Below, piece by piece: positions 25,919 through 34,859 of a stretch of 64,000 nt of DNA. This stretch comes from JANPPS01 sp965246925. GTDB lineage: Bacteria > Pseudomonadota > Alphaproteobacteria > Acetobacterales > Acetobacteraceae. The position numbers and the translations under genes are program-made. Within the stretch, counting starts at the first letter, position 1. Each line of letters starts with the position of its first letter. A model generated the notes under the pieces. That model did no database searches, had not been told where the DNA came from, and saw nothing but the letters and a program-made list of their open reading frames with translations. The stretch lies in NCBI GenBank assembly GCA_965246925.1, contig OZ251994.1, forward strand, positions 2,356,001 through 2,420,000. The letters run 5' to 3'.

Positions 25919-26932
25919 TCAGGCCACCATCTCTTCTGAGCTGGTATCACCGATCTCAATCTGCCCTTGAGCGGCGAGGTCCTTCGCTAATGTGACTAGG
26001 CCGGTTTGTGCCTCTTCCACATCTCGAAGTTTTACCGGACCGAGGAGCTCGATGTCCTCCCGCAGCATTTTCCCGGCGCGTTCAGATAAATTCTGAAACA
26101 CGAGATCACGGAGAGCCTGCGGCGCTCCTTTGAGCGCAAGCGGCAACTTATCCTTTTCGGCATTTCGTAGAAGGATCTGGATACTTGGCGGAGACAGCTT
26201 GCTAAGGTCGTCGAAGGTGAACATTAGAGCTTTGATTCTCTCCGCAGCCTCCTTGTTCCGATCCTCGAGAGCTGTGATGAAACGGGTCTCGCTCTGCCGA
26301 TCTAAGCTGTTGAAGATTTCAGCCATGAGTTCATGGCTGTCCCTGGGTTGGGTGGAGGATAGATTGCTCATAAACTCGGTCCTAAGCGTATCCTCAACTC
26401 CCTGCAGCACCTCCCGCTGTATAGACCGCATATGCAACATGCGCATGATGACCTCGATGGCGAAGCTTTCTGGTAACTGTGCCAATACCTTGCCGGCGTG
26501 GTCTGGCCTCAATCTTGAAAGGATGACAGCTGCGGTTTGAGGGTATTCGTTCCGTAGATAGTTTGCCAGAACGATCTCATTGACGTTGCCAAGCTTCTCC
26601 CACATGGTCGTGCCGGCCGGACCACGGATCTCATCCATAATTTGAGCCGCTCGATCGGCAGGAAGTGCTTGCAACAAAAGGCGTTCGGTCGTTTTCAGGG
26701 AGCCTACCAAGGCACTCTGACTGCCCAAGCTATCCTTGAACTCCGAACAGAGTTGCTCAACGATTGAGGCCCTTACAGCTCCGAGCTGCGACATAGCGCT
26801 AGATACGAGCCTTATCTCTTCCTCTTGCATCAACCCGAACAGCTTTGAACGCTGCTCCTCCCCCAAAGCAAGCATCAGAATGGCCGCTTTCTGACTGCCA
26901 GTGACGGATTGAAAGTCCTCTATAATCTGCAT
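25919..26932 (-). CDS. fliG: Flagellar motor switch protein FliG
   Basis: 337 aa, standard length. The FliG_N domain starts GSQKAAILMLALGEEQRSKLF. The middle domain has an EHPQ-like element (YLRNEYPQTAAVIL) followed by RLRPDHAGKVLAQLP. The C-terminal charged helix region FTFDDLSKLS contacts the stator. It couples torque from the stators to the MS ring. The ATG lies 1 bp after the fliF stop, so the two are translated in tandem. Confidence 0.96.
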   Translation of the reverse strand: MQIIEDFQSVTGSQKAAILMLALGEEQRSKLFGLMQEEEIRLVSSAMSQLGAVRASIVEQLCSEFKDSLGSQSALVGSLKTTERLLLQALPADRAAQIMDEIRGPAGTTMWEKLGNVNEIVLANYLRNEYPQTAAVILSRLRPDHAGKVLAQLPESFAIEVIMRMLHMRSIQREVLQGVEDTLRTEFMSNLSSTQPRDSHELMAEIFNSLDRQSETRFITALEDRNKEAAERIKALMFTFDDLSKLSPPSIQILLRNAEKDKLPLALKGAPQALRDLVFQNLSERAGKMLREDIELLGPVKLRDVEEAQTGLVTLAKDLAAQGQIEIGDTSSEEMVA

Positions 26933-26933
26933 G

Positions 26934-28532
26934 TCAGGCTTCCTGCTCAGCTTGAACCCAATTTCGTAATACTGTGACGCTCTCTGCAGGATGCCGGTCG
27001 ATCATCGCCGCGACCCGGGATATTGCGTTGGACTTTAGAGGCTCGACCGCGTCAGCAAGGTCCACCATGGCATCGCCGGCTCCGTCAGGTCCTGTCAAAG
27101 CGCCGGCTGAGGTGCCTGCGGCAAGTGCAGCGTCGGTGCCCGTTGGAGCTGAGGGCGCGAGAGTGAGACGGAGCATCATGGGCCTGAGAACGAGGAGAAG
27201 GCCAAGTAAAATGATCAATCCGATGAAGCCCGTTTCAGCCAGGCGCATGACGTCTGCCTTGTCAAAGCGGTTCAGCAGGCCCTCAGGTGTTGCGTCCCCC
27301 GGCTCCTCCGGCCCAACAAAGCGCATGTTGACCACTTCGACTTTGTCTCCACGCTGCTCGTTGAACCCGACGGCGCTTCGAACCAACGTTGCAATTCTTG
27401 CTAGATCGTCAGACGACCGTTCGGCCCAAACCATCGCGCCATCGACATTGCGGGTCGTGGTTCCATCCACCATAACGGCCACCGTCAAACGTCGGAGCTG
27501 AGGCTGATCTCTTACTAAAACACGGACAGTCTTGCTGACTTCATAGTTCGTAGTCTCTTCTTGCCTCTGCTCTTGAGAGCCGGCTGTGCCGGTTCCGGCA
27601 TCTGCATTCGGTAGATTGTTCTGAACCGTTACCGCTGGAGGTGCTTCGGTACTATGAGAGTTGTTGTTTGAGTTCTGTTGGCTTCGAACGACTTGACCGT
27701 CTGGATCAAACTTTTCCTGCGTCTCACGAAGCTGCTCGAAGTCGAACTCCATTGCCGCCTCTGCTCGGACGTGGCCAGGTCCCACGCTGCGCTCGAGCAT
27801 CTCCTCGACGGCGCGGGAGAGCCGTTGCTCGCTGGCGCGCTTCGTTTCTTCAATCGTGTTTGCGGGACTGGCGCTACCGCTCTGACCGGCCTTGGCAAGA
27901 ACGCCACCCCGGCTGTCAACGATAGCGATGTTTTGAGCATGCAGACCCGGCACAGCCGCCGCGATCAGGTTAAGGACGGCTTGCACCCCTTCTGGGTCAA
28001 GGCGGCTCACGCCCGTCATCGTCAAGATCACGCTAGCCTGTGCCTCCTGCCGCTCCCTGGCGAAGGGTTCCCGCTTAGGAAGTACGAGATGGACTCTGGC
28101 CGCCCGAACCCCGTGCAGCATGCGGATCGTTCGGGACAGCTCACCTTCGAGCGCCCTGGTTTGATTGATCGCTTGCTGGAATCCGCTGGCCGTCAGCCCG
28201 TCCCCGCGATCGAAAATCTCATAACCGATCGATCCTCCGGCTGGGAGACCGTCTTTGGCGAGCAAAAGCCGAGCCCTGCCTACCTGATCCGCAGGAACCA
28301 TGACGCGAGTGCCGCTCGAATCGGTTTGTCTTGGGATGTGGGCGCGGTCGAGTTGCTCGACGATCTGTGAGGCGTCCCGCAACTCGAGGTCTGCATATAG
28401 CAGGGTCATGGGGCCTTCCGTGCCCCGCGTGGTCATGAATCCGAGAGAGGCGAGGGAGATGATTGCCACTAGCCCGAGCGCGGCAATCCGCATCGGCCCG
28501 AGTGAGCGTAGGCTCCCCATTAACGCGCCCAA
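26934..28532 (-). CDS. fliF: Flagellar MS-ring protein FliF
   Basis: 532 aa from TTG 28532; ATG 28520 is an equally possible start. The first membrane helix is IAALGLVAIISLASLGFM and the second is near 415-435 (FIGLIILLGLLLVLRPMML). Between them lie the ring-building motifs, including YADLELRDASQIVEQLD and the secretin-like VRAARVHLVLPKR. The C-terminal cytoplasmic tail (VAAMIDRHPAESVTVLRNWV) is the FliG-binding segment. It heads the fliF-G-H-N-flbD-flhA operon. The 89 bp upstream contain a palindrome and a partial CtrA-like site. Confidence 0.95.
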   Translation of the reverse strand: MGALMGSLRSLGPMRIAALGLVAIISLASLGFMTTRGTEGPMTLLYADLELRDASQIVEQLDRAHIPRQTDSSGTRVMVPADQVGRARLLLAKDGLPAGGSIGYEIFDRGDGLTASGFQQAINQTRALEGELSRTIRMLHGVRAARVHLVLPKREPFARERQEAQASVILTMTGVSRLDPEGVQAVLNLIAAAVPGLHAQNIAIVDSRGGVLAKAGQSGSASPANTIEETKRASEQRLSRAVEEMLERSVGPGHVRAEAAMEFDFEQLRETQEKFDPDGQVVRSQQNSNNNSHSTEAPPAVTVQNNLPNADAGTGTAGSQEQRQEETTNYEVSKTVRVLVRDQPQLRRLTVAVMVDGTTTRNVDGAMVWAERSSDDLARIATLVRSAVGFNEQRGDKVEVVNMRFVGPEEPGDATPEGLLNRFDKADVMRLAETGFIGLIILLGLLLVLRPMMLRLTLAPSAPTGTDAALAAGTSAGALTGPDGAGDAMVDLADAVEPLKSNAISRVAAMIDRHPAESVTVLRNWVQAEQEA

Positions 28533-28562
28533 ACCCAGCCCCCGTTTTGGTGTTCTGACATA

Positions 28563-28575
28563 GGCACAGTGTGCC
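28563..28575. promoter_or_regulatory. Perfect palindrome upstream of fliF
   Basis: GGCACA-G-TGTGCC is a 13-bp perfect inverted repeat 31 bp before the fliF start. Its position suits an operator. FlbD is the obvious local candidate because it represses fliF in Caulobacter, but the site has not been matched to a known FlbD box. Confidence 0.35.
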
Positions 28576-28621
28576 GGGTAAACCTTTCTAAATGATTAAG
28601 GCGACGGCTGAAAAATGCTTT

Positions 28622-29275
28622 TCACTGAATCGCCTGAACCGCGGTCAAGGGGACTTGTATGGAGCCGATCTGAACCTTCATACCGCTTGGCGTATTCTGA
28701 ACCGCAGTCGCCACACCATCGACCATGAATGGAACTGGCGTCGATGCAGCGCCCTTGCTGCCTGGAATGGCGATTCCGAGCGAGTAGGCACCGTCTGGAA
28801 CCGTATTGCCGTTGTCGTCGCGCCCGTCCCAATGCCAGGTGTTTTGCCCGATGCTGGTCTTTATTGCATCAGTATGGAGAGTCTGTCCGGATTGAGATGT
28901 AATGGTGACGATTGCATTTGCCGGAACGCTAGTCGCGAATGTCACTGATCCGGCGCTGTTCTGTAGATCAATCTTGCTAGAGGTGGCCTGCAACGTTTTT
29001 CCGACAAGCGACGAAGATTGCAGAACTTGGTTACCCTGCTGAAGATCAATAAGAGTATTGAGATTCTTGTTAACGTTTATTTGCTGCTCTACGCTTGAGA
29101 ACTGCACGAGTTGGCTCGTAAACTGATTTGTGTCCATCGGCGATGTCGGATCTTGGTTCTTGAGCTGGGTCATCAGAAGCTTAAGAAAATCAGTATAGTT
29201 CTTTCCTAGCGTCGTTGAAGCCGTGCTTGCGGTCGAAGCCGCGGGAGTGATAGACGACGTTGGTAAAGAATTCAT
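28622..29275 (-). CDS. flgD: Flagellar hook cap protein FlgD
   Basis: 217 aa. The N-terminus has the conserved FlgD block NYTDFLKLLMTQLKNQDPTSPMD followed by FTSQLVQFSSVEQQINVN. The C-terminal part contains HWDGRDDNGNTVPDGAYSL, the FlgD Ig-like/tudor domain. FlgD caps the growing hook and is needed for FlgE polymerisation. It follows fliK by 13 bp and ends 89 bp before fliF. Confidence 0.96.
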   Translation of the reverse strand: MNSLPTSSITPAASTASTASTTLGKNYTDFLKLLMTQLKNQDPTSPMDTNQFTSQLVQFSSVEQQINVNKNLNTLIDLQQGNQVLQSSSLVGKTLQATSSKIDLQNSAGSVTFATSVPANAIVTITSQSGQTLHTDAIKTSIGQNTWHWDGRDDNGNTVPDGAYSLGIAIPGSKGAASTPVPFMVDGVATAVQNTPSGMKVQIGSIQVPLTAVQAIQ

Positions 29276-29288
29276 AAAGCTTCTCCTA

Positions 29289-30845
29289 TCAAGCAGTGAT
29301 GTCGAGGCCGGAGCCGTCTAAGTAGGTTATCAAGTAATTGGCAGTTGCCCGGACCTGGGCTGTATCAACCTTAGTCCAAGCCGGAATGTTCGAGTCGAGG
29401 CTTTCAGTGGACGGTTTATCCTGTGCTTGCCGGCGTTGATGGTCTTGGAACATACTTCCAGACTGCGGAGTGAATGGATTGTCGGAAGAGCTTAAACTCT
29501 GCGCAGCGCTGGCAGGGTTTTCCTGTTTATTTTGAGGAATTAAACTGAAGTCAATGCTTTGATGGTCGATCTGTACTCCCGCCCGGTTCAAAGCTTTATG
29601 CAGTTGCGGCTGATCGCGTTGCAACAACGCCAGGGTCTCCGGGCGCTCGACCGAGAGGCTTACACGTGCGGCCCCGTCTTTCGTCTGCTCTACTATGATA
29701 TGCACTTTACCAAGCTCTTGTGGATCTAGTCTGATAATAGTCTGCTGCTGGCCGGCCTCATGCGTGGTGGTAGTGACGGCTGCCACGATCGGTTGAGCTA
29801 CTTGTTCAACCAAGCGAGAAGGCAAAGGATCTAGCGAAAGCCGCGTGTCGTTACTGCCGACCGTACTAATCGGATTAAAATTTGTAGGCTGAGGGAGCAC
29901 CGATGGAGCTTCAGCTCCATGTGAAGTAGTCTCCTCCGACCCAGCAATTAGATTGACGGTCGTGGCGGGTGCTGGCACGGTTACATGCCGGACTCCAGTG
30001 CCAAGCAATGAATTTTGCTGCCCTGACCCTTCGTTCTGAGCCGGCGGAGAGATGCTTCTCTCAGGGGCCGCCGGCTTAACCGCAAAGGGTCCTGCGCCCA
30101 AGGGAGCCTGCTTAGAGTCGACTGGGGAAGGTAGCACGTTTGCCGTAGCCTGCCTGATCGGGCTAGAGCCGGGTTGCGGAGTAAGCATCGGCATAGCGAG
30201 GACTGACGGGGTCGTATCTGGCCGTATTGGCAAAGCCGCTCGGCCCTTCAAAGACCCCGGTTGCTGGATTTCCGGCGATGGTGATGCAATGATGTTGTCC
30301 GGTGTTTTCTTTTGATCTTCCAAAGTCTTTAGGGGCGAACCGGCTGCCGGACTTTCTGCTCCGGCAGGCAAGAGTTGCTCTATGCGAATCGGCGGTGCAA
30401 TGAATAAGATTTGGCCGGGCATCTCTAGGCCGGGTGCTATTTGTGGCCGGGTGGCGATGTTATGCAAATCGTCCGCTTTGGTTGGCTTACCAGCTTCGGG
30501 CCGCTGATCCCCGGCCGGCGCGTTTCCTGCATCCGTTGTTGGTAGGACACGGGTGGTCAAGATGGTTTGCGCGGCGACAGCCGGGTCGGGCGACTGAGCC
30601 GCCGGAGCAGCGGCTGGTGCTAGCGGGGTGAAATCTCCCCGTGCAGGGCCCGGCGTGGACGCGACTGGACCAGCGGCAGCAAACATGGGCTGCTGCAGGG
30701 TGGGAGGCGGTCCCTCCAGTGCGACGGCCGACCGCACCAAGGCGCCGAACTCAATGACCTTTGAGTCCAAAGTCTGAAGCCTAACCGCGAAGGCTCGTGG
30801 CGAAAGACCAGTTTCAGGTAGACCGTTGGTCTCCAGGGCAGTCAT
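29289..30845 (-). CDS. fliK: Flagellar hook-length control protein FliK
   Basis: 518 aa. Most of the protein is Pro/Ala/Ser-rich and disordered, as expected for the molecular ruler. The conserved Flg_hook domain is near 365-440: TIIRLDPQELGKVHIIVE, then ARVSLSVERPETLALL and IDHQSIDFSL. FliK measures hook length and triggers the substrate switch of FlhB. It is first in the fliK-flgD message and is preceded by a sigma-54 promoter at 30882-30897. Confidence 0.92.
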   Translation of the reverse strand: MTALETNGLPETGLSPRAFAVRLQTLDSKVIEFGALVRSAVALEGPPPTLQQPMFAAAGPVASTPGPARGDFTPLAPAAAPAAQSPDPAVAAQTILTTRVLPTTDAGNAPAGDQRPEAGKPTKADDLHNIATRPQIAPGLEMPGQILFIAPPIRIEQLLPAGAESPAAGSPLKTLEDQKKTPDNIIASPSPEIQQPGSLKGRAALPIRPDTTPSVLAMPMLTPQPGSSPIRQATANVLPSPVDSKQAPLGAGPFAVKPAAPERSISPPAQNEGSGQQNSLLGTGVRHVTVPAPATTVNLIAGSEETTSHGAEAPSVLPQPTNFNPISTVGSNDTRLSLDPLPSRLVEQVAQPIVAAVTTTTHEAGQQQTIIRLDPQELGKVHIIVEQTKDGAARVSLSVERPETLALLQRDQPQLHKALNRAGVQIDHQSIDFSLIPQNKQENPASAAQSLSSSDNPFTPQSGSMFQDHQRRQAQDKPSTESLDSNIPAWTKVDTAQVRATANYLITYLDGSGLDITA

Positions 30846-30881
30846 GGGAAGGGCTTTGTGGTTGGCATGGACTAGGTGGTC

Positions 30882-30897
30882 AGCAAGGATCGGGCCA
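30882..30897 (-). promoter_or_regulatory. Sigma-54 promoter of fliK-flgD
   Basis: On the minus strand TGGCCCGATCCTTGCT gives GG-N10-GC with a near-consensus TTGCT -12 element. It ends 37 bp before the fliK start. Confidence 0.75.
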
Positions 30898-31040
30898 GAG
30901 AGTTTGGTCAGCTTCCGTATAGTGTTGAACCAGCAGAGTTAGGCAAACATTGCCGGGTTGCTTCGTTAAGTATGGCTTTTTGTGCCCGGTCTTCTGAAGG
31001 GATCGATCACGAACAGCCGCATACCTTGAGTTTGCAGTGT

Positions 31041-31056
31041 TGGCATACTTCCTGCT
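31041..31056 (+). promoter_or_regulatory. Sigma-54 promoter of flgE
   Basis: TGGCATACTTCCTGCT has GG at 31042-31043 and GC at 31054-31055, the exact 10-bp spacing. The flgE ATG lies 75 bp downstream. Confidence 0.7.
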
Positions 31057-31130
31057 GAGGACTGCACGGTGAGAGAGGCAGTTGCGACGATGCGTCCGGC
31101 TGTGTCCGTCCGCGGTATAGGAGAGTATAA

Positions 31131-32438
31131 ATGTCGTTATTCGGTGCTTTGAACACGGCTGTCAGCGGCCTTGGCGCGCAGGCGTCTGCCTTTGGCAACA
31201 TCGGCGACAATATTGCCAATAGCCAGACGACGGGTTTCAAGGGGATCAATACCTCGTTCGAGGATTACCTCACGGTCAGCAACTCCCAAGTAAACGAGTC
31301 TGGAGCCGTTGTGGCCAGACCGAGTTATGCTAACAGTCTGCAGGGCCCCGTCAGTCAGACTGCGAATCCGCTTGCGATGGCTATCACGGGGCAGGGGTTC
31401 TTCACAGTCAGCCAGCAGAACGGAGACATAAAGGGCACTCCGACATTTAGCAAGAACGTCGCTTACACTCGCACGGGGGACTTTACGGTCAATAAAGATG
31501 GGTATCTGGTGAACAGTGCAGGTAATTTCTTGACCGGTTATGTTCAGAACGCAGCTACTGGCGCTATCGACAAGACGACTCTTTCGCAGATTCATATCGG
31601 AGAGACTGGTTACGCACCGGTTCCTACGTCCGACGTGACAATTTCCGCTAATCTTCCTGCGACGCCAAGCTCCCCGGCGCCGATTCTCTCGCAGATTCCG
31701 GTAACTGACGCTTTGGGACAAAGCCAAACGGTTCAGCTGCAGTGGACCCAGATATCCGGGTCACCCAATACGTGGCAGGTCGCGGTTTCTCAGCCCGGCA
31801 TTGCGACGCCGCTTGGCACGGCGAAGGTGGTGTTCGGCACGACGGGCAACCCTGCGGCCCCGGACGGCACGCCGGGCAGCATCACTTCCACCAGTGGTAA
31901 TACAGTCGGAAGTAGTTACGCAGCCGGTGCAGCTGCAACTCTGGGTTTTACGGCCGATTTCGGATCGGGCCCGCAAGCGATCAGCCTTAACTTGGGGACG
32001 TTCGGACAGCCAGGGGGACTTACTCAGTTTGCTGGGACCGAATACTCGCCGCGGTCGCTCACGCAAAACGGTGTCGCGCCGGGTAGCTTCAGCAGCGTTG
32101 CTGCGCAGTCAAACGGCGACATCGTAGTCAATTTTGACAATGGCCAGTCCCGGGTTGTCGCTAACGTGCCGGTCACGACCTTCGCCAACCCGGACGCGCT
32201 GCAGCGGTTGAGTGGCCAAGCCTTTTCGGCCTCGATCGATAGCGGGTCGCCTCAAGTACTTCAGGCTGGCGCGAACGGGGCGGGAGGAATCGTCACCAAT
32301 GCGCTGGAAGGGAGCAATGTGGACATTGCGGCCGAGTTCACAAAGCTGATCGTCGCGCAGCGGGCCTACTCTGCAAATACTAAGATGGTCACAACGGCTG
32401 ACGAGCTTTTGCAGCAAACGATCGACATGAAGCGTTAA
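31131..32438 (+). CDS. flgE: Flagellar hook protein FlgE
   Basis: 435 aa with ATAGGAGAG just upstream. The N-terminal rod/hook motif SLFGALNTAVSGLGAQASAF ... NIANSQTTGFK is followed by the GQGFFTV and YTRTGDFTVNKDGYLVN segments. The C-terminal D0 helix includes NVDIAAEFTKLIVAQRAYSANTKMV. The central domain is Gly/Ser/Thr-rich and variable. FlgE builds the universal joint outside the cell and is exported by the FlhA gate encoded nearby. Confidence 0.96.
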   Translation: MSLFGALNTAVSGLGAQASAFGNIGDNIANSQTTGFKGINTSFEDYLTVSNSQVNESGAVVARPSYANSLQGPVSQTANPLAMAITGQGFFTVSQQNGDIKGTPTFSKNVAYTRTGDFTVNKDGYLVNSAGNFLTGYVQNAATGAIDKTTLSQIHIGETGYAPVPTSDVTISANLPATPSSPAPILSQIPVTDALGQSQTVQLQWTQISGSPNTWQVAVSQPGIATPLGTAKVVFGTTGNPAAPDGTPGSITSTSGNTVGSSYAAGAAATLGFTADFGSGPQAISLNLGTFGQPGGLTQFAGTEYSPRSLTQNGVAPGSFSSVAAQSNGDIVVNFDNGQSRVVANVPVTTFANPDALQRLSGQAFSASIDSGSPQVLQAGANGAGGIVTNALEGSNVDIAAEFTKLIVAQRAYSANTKMVTTADELLQQTIDMKR

Positions 32439-32508
32439 CGTTTAATCAATCATTTGCAGGTAGGCTCACGATCACGCCAACAAGGGCCCTGTTGATAGGA
32501 CTGCCATC

Positions 32509-33873
32509 TTGAACATAAACAACGTGTTGACCATTGCTGGAAGCGGGCTGAACAGTATAGGTCAGCAGTTATCGGTGGTTTCTCAAAACGTCGCAAACGC
32601 CAATACGGCCGGTTATGTGAGCGAGACGCTCACGCAGACTGCGGTGGTGGCGGACGGCGTCGGTATTGGGGTGAAGATTGGGGTGGCGACCCGTCATGTG
32701 GACCTTCATCTCCAGGTTGACGCCAACGCCGCGGCGGCTGATGCGGCGGGGCAGGGTATCACGGCCGGCTCGCTCGGGGCTATCGATGCTGCGTTGGGGA
32801 CGCCGGGTAGCGGAACCGATTTACCTGGCTTGCTGGGCGCATTGACGGATGGGTTCTCGGCCCTGTCTGGTGATCCCTCGAACGTGACGCAGCAACAGAA
32901 AGTGGTGCAAGCGGCGGATGCGTTGGCACGGGGTATAAACGCCTTGTCGGAGACCGTGGCGTCGTCCAGGCAGAAAGCCCAAGATCAAGCGGTGGACACC
33001 GTGGCCAGCGTCAACACGGCCTTGAGCACGATCGGCAAGCTCAATAGCCAGATCATCGCCGCGACGGCCCGAGGCTCCAGCACTGCCACCTTGGAGGATG
33101 ACCGTGACCGCAATATCGAAACTGTCAGCGCTGCGACGGGGGCTAAGTTCCTGCGTCAGCCCGATGGGTCTGTCCTTGCGGCTTTGAAAGGACTCGTTCT
33201 ACCGCTGAATGCAAAGGCGGGCCCGCTTTCTCTAGCATCTGCCCCGTTGAGTTCTTCGGGCTTGCCAGGATCCGCGCCGGCCCTGTTCCTCAATGGGCAA
33301 GACGTCACGCCTGAGGTGACGAGTGGACAGCTTGGGGCGCTGCTTACGTTGCGGGATCACACTCTGCCGGGGATCCAGTCTGGTCTTGATGGGTTTGCTC
33401 ACTCCCTGGCCTCCGGCTTCAGTAATCAAGGTGTGGTGCTGTTCACTGATCCATCTGGGGCCATCCCTGCCGGTGCTGGGGCTGGCCTTACAATACAGGT
33501 TGCTGCGGCGGCGCGAGCTAACCCGGCCCTTGTTCGGGACGGCGCTACGCCGAGTGGCTTGGCCGGTGACACGACCCTGATTTATAGCGTGCTCAAAGGC
33601 GTTCTGCGAAGCGGTCCTGGAAGCGTCACCGATCAGGCGCTTACGGTCACGAGCAACATCTCCTCGCTCGCCTCGAACGCCACCGCTGAGCTGAAAACGC
33701 AGCAGGGGGTGAGCACGGCGCTTTCGACACGGCTTGCATCGGCGAACGGCGTTTCCATCGATAGCGAGCTGGCGTCATTGGTCCAATTGCAGAGCTCCTA
33801 TGCGGCAAATGCTAAGGTCTTAGCGTCAACTGATACAATCTGGAGAGACCTGTTTGCGGCGGTCCTGCCATGA
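32509..33873 (+). CDS. flgK: Flagellar hook-associated protein FlgK
   Basis: 454 aa from TTG 32509, with AGGA 9 bp upstream. The N-terminal helix LTIAGSGLNSIGQQLSVVSQNVANANTAGYV is the D0 motif. The C-terminal SIDSELASLVQLQSSYAANAKVL is its partner. The protein is shorter than enteric FlgK (about 550 aa), so the outer domain is reduced. FlgK links hook to filament. Its stop overlaps the flgL start (ATGA). Confidence 0.93.
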   Translation: MNINNVLTIAGSGLNSIGQQLSVVSQNVANANTAGYVSETLTQTAVVADGVGIGVKIGVATRHVDLHLQVDANAAAADAAGQGITAGSLGAIDAALGTPGSGTDLPGLLGALTDGFSALSGDPSNVTQQQKVVQAADALARGINALSETVASSRQKAQDQAVDTVASVNTALSTIGKLNSQIIAATARGSSTATLEDDRDRNIETVSAATGAKFLRQPDGSVLAALKGLVLPLNAKAGPLSLASAPLSSSGLPGSAPALFLNGQDVTPEVTSGQLGALLTLRDHTLPGIQSGLDGFAHSLASGFSNQGVVLFTDPSGAIPAGAGAGLTIQVAAAARANPALVRDGATPSGLAGDTTLIYSVLKGVLRSGPGSVTDQALTVTSNISSLASNATAELKTQQGVSTALSTRLASANGVSIDSELASLVQLQSSYAANAKVLASTDTIWRDLFAAVLP

Positions 33874-34841
33874 GCATCGGTGGCGTGACGGCCGGCTCCA
33901 ACCTTGGTCAGTTGCAGTCGCTTTTAACCGAAAACGCGAGTGTGCGGCAGCAACTGCAAACCGTGCAGGAGCAGACCTCGTCTGGCCTGATCTCTCAAAA
34001 CTACTCAGGTCTGGGCGGCGGTGCGCGAACTTCATTGGAGCTCAATCCTCAGATCCAGCACGAGCAGGTTTGGCAATCTAATATTGATGCGGCTTCGGGC
34101 CGCCTCGAAGCGACACAGACTGCGCTTCGCACTATCACATCGATAGTGACCAACATCTACGCGCAGACAGCAAGCCTAAGCAGCACGAGCACGAATACGC
34201 CCGAGAGCATTGCGAACCTCGCGCGGCAAGGCCTGCAGCAGGTTGCTGACTTGATCAACACCAAGGTGGGCGGAGTATTCGTGCTGGCTGGGCAGGATAG
34301 CGCCAATCCACCTCTGCCTGACACGTCCCCGGCAACGCTCGTCCCAGCGCTGCTTTCGAGCGACACGGCGACGGCGCCGTTTTCTGCGACTCTGCCCGCG
34401 ACTCCGGCAACGGTGCAAGTCGGGGAGGGACAAGTCGTTCAGATTGGGCTTATCGCCAACAAGAATTCATTCACGACGTCAGCGGCACCAACGACGGGCT
34501 CCTTTATGCGGGACATCCTGCGGGAACTCGCAACACTCACGACTGTGACGGATAACGCCTCCTTGCAGACGACGGCGTCGGATGTGCGGAAGCGTCTCTC
34601 TGGTGCTATCGGGTCCATCGCCTCCGAGGCCGGTAGCCTCGGTGACGTTCAGGCCAGCTTGGAAAACCGGAAATCTCAGTCTGCCGCGACGGTGCTGACC
34701 CTCAAGCAGCAGGTCTCGAACGCTCAAGACGTGGACCTCGCGGCGACATTGTCGAGGCTTACGGCCCTGCAAACGCAGTTGCAGTCGAGCTATCAGATCA
34801 TCGCCAGCCTTCGGGAGCTCTCGCTGTCCAAATACATCTGA
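33870..34841 (+). CDS. flgL: Flagellar hook-associated protein FlgL
   Basis: 323 aa beginning in the ATGA overlap with flgK. Flagellin-like N-terminal helix: LQSLLTENASVRQQLQTVQEQTSSGL. The C-terminal helix is VDLAATLSRLTALQTQLQSSYQIIASL. The middle shows GGVFVLAGQDSANPP, typical of FlgL. It is the second hook-filament junction protein. No flagellin gene follows in this window; the thiolase gene converges from the other side. Confidence 0.93.
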   Translation: MSIGGVTAGSNLGQLQSLLTENASVRQQLQTVQEQTSSGLISQNYSGLGGGARTSLELNPQIQHEQVWQSNIDAASGRLEATQTALRTITSIVTNIYAQTASLSSTSTNTPESIANLARQGLQQVADLINTKVGGVFVLAGQDSANPPLPDTSPATLVPALLSSDTATAPFSATLPATPATVQVGEGQVVQIGLIANKNSFTTSAAPTTGSFMRDILRELATLTTVTDNASLQTTASDVRKRLSGAIGSIASEAGSLGDVQASLENRKSQSAATVLTLKQQVSNAQDVDLAATLSRLTALQTQLQSSYQIIASLRELSLSKYI

Positions 34842-34859
34842 TGGCCAACTGCAAGCCCG

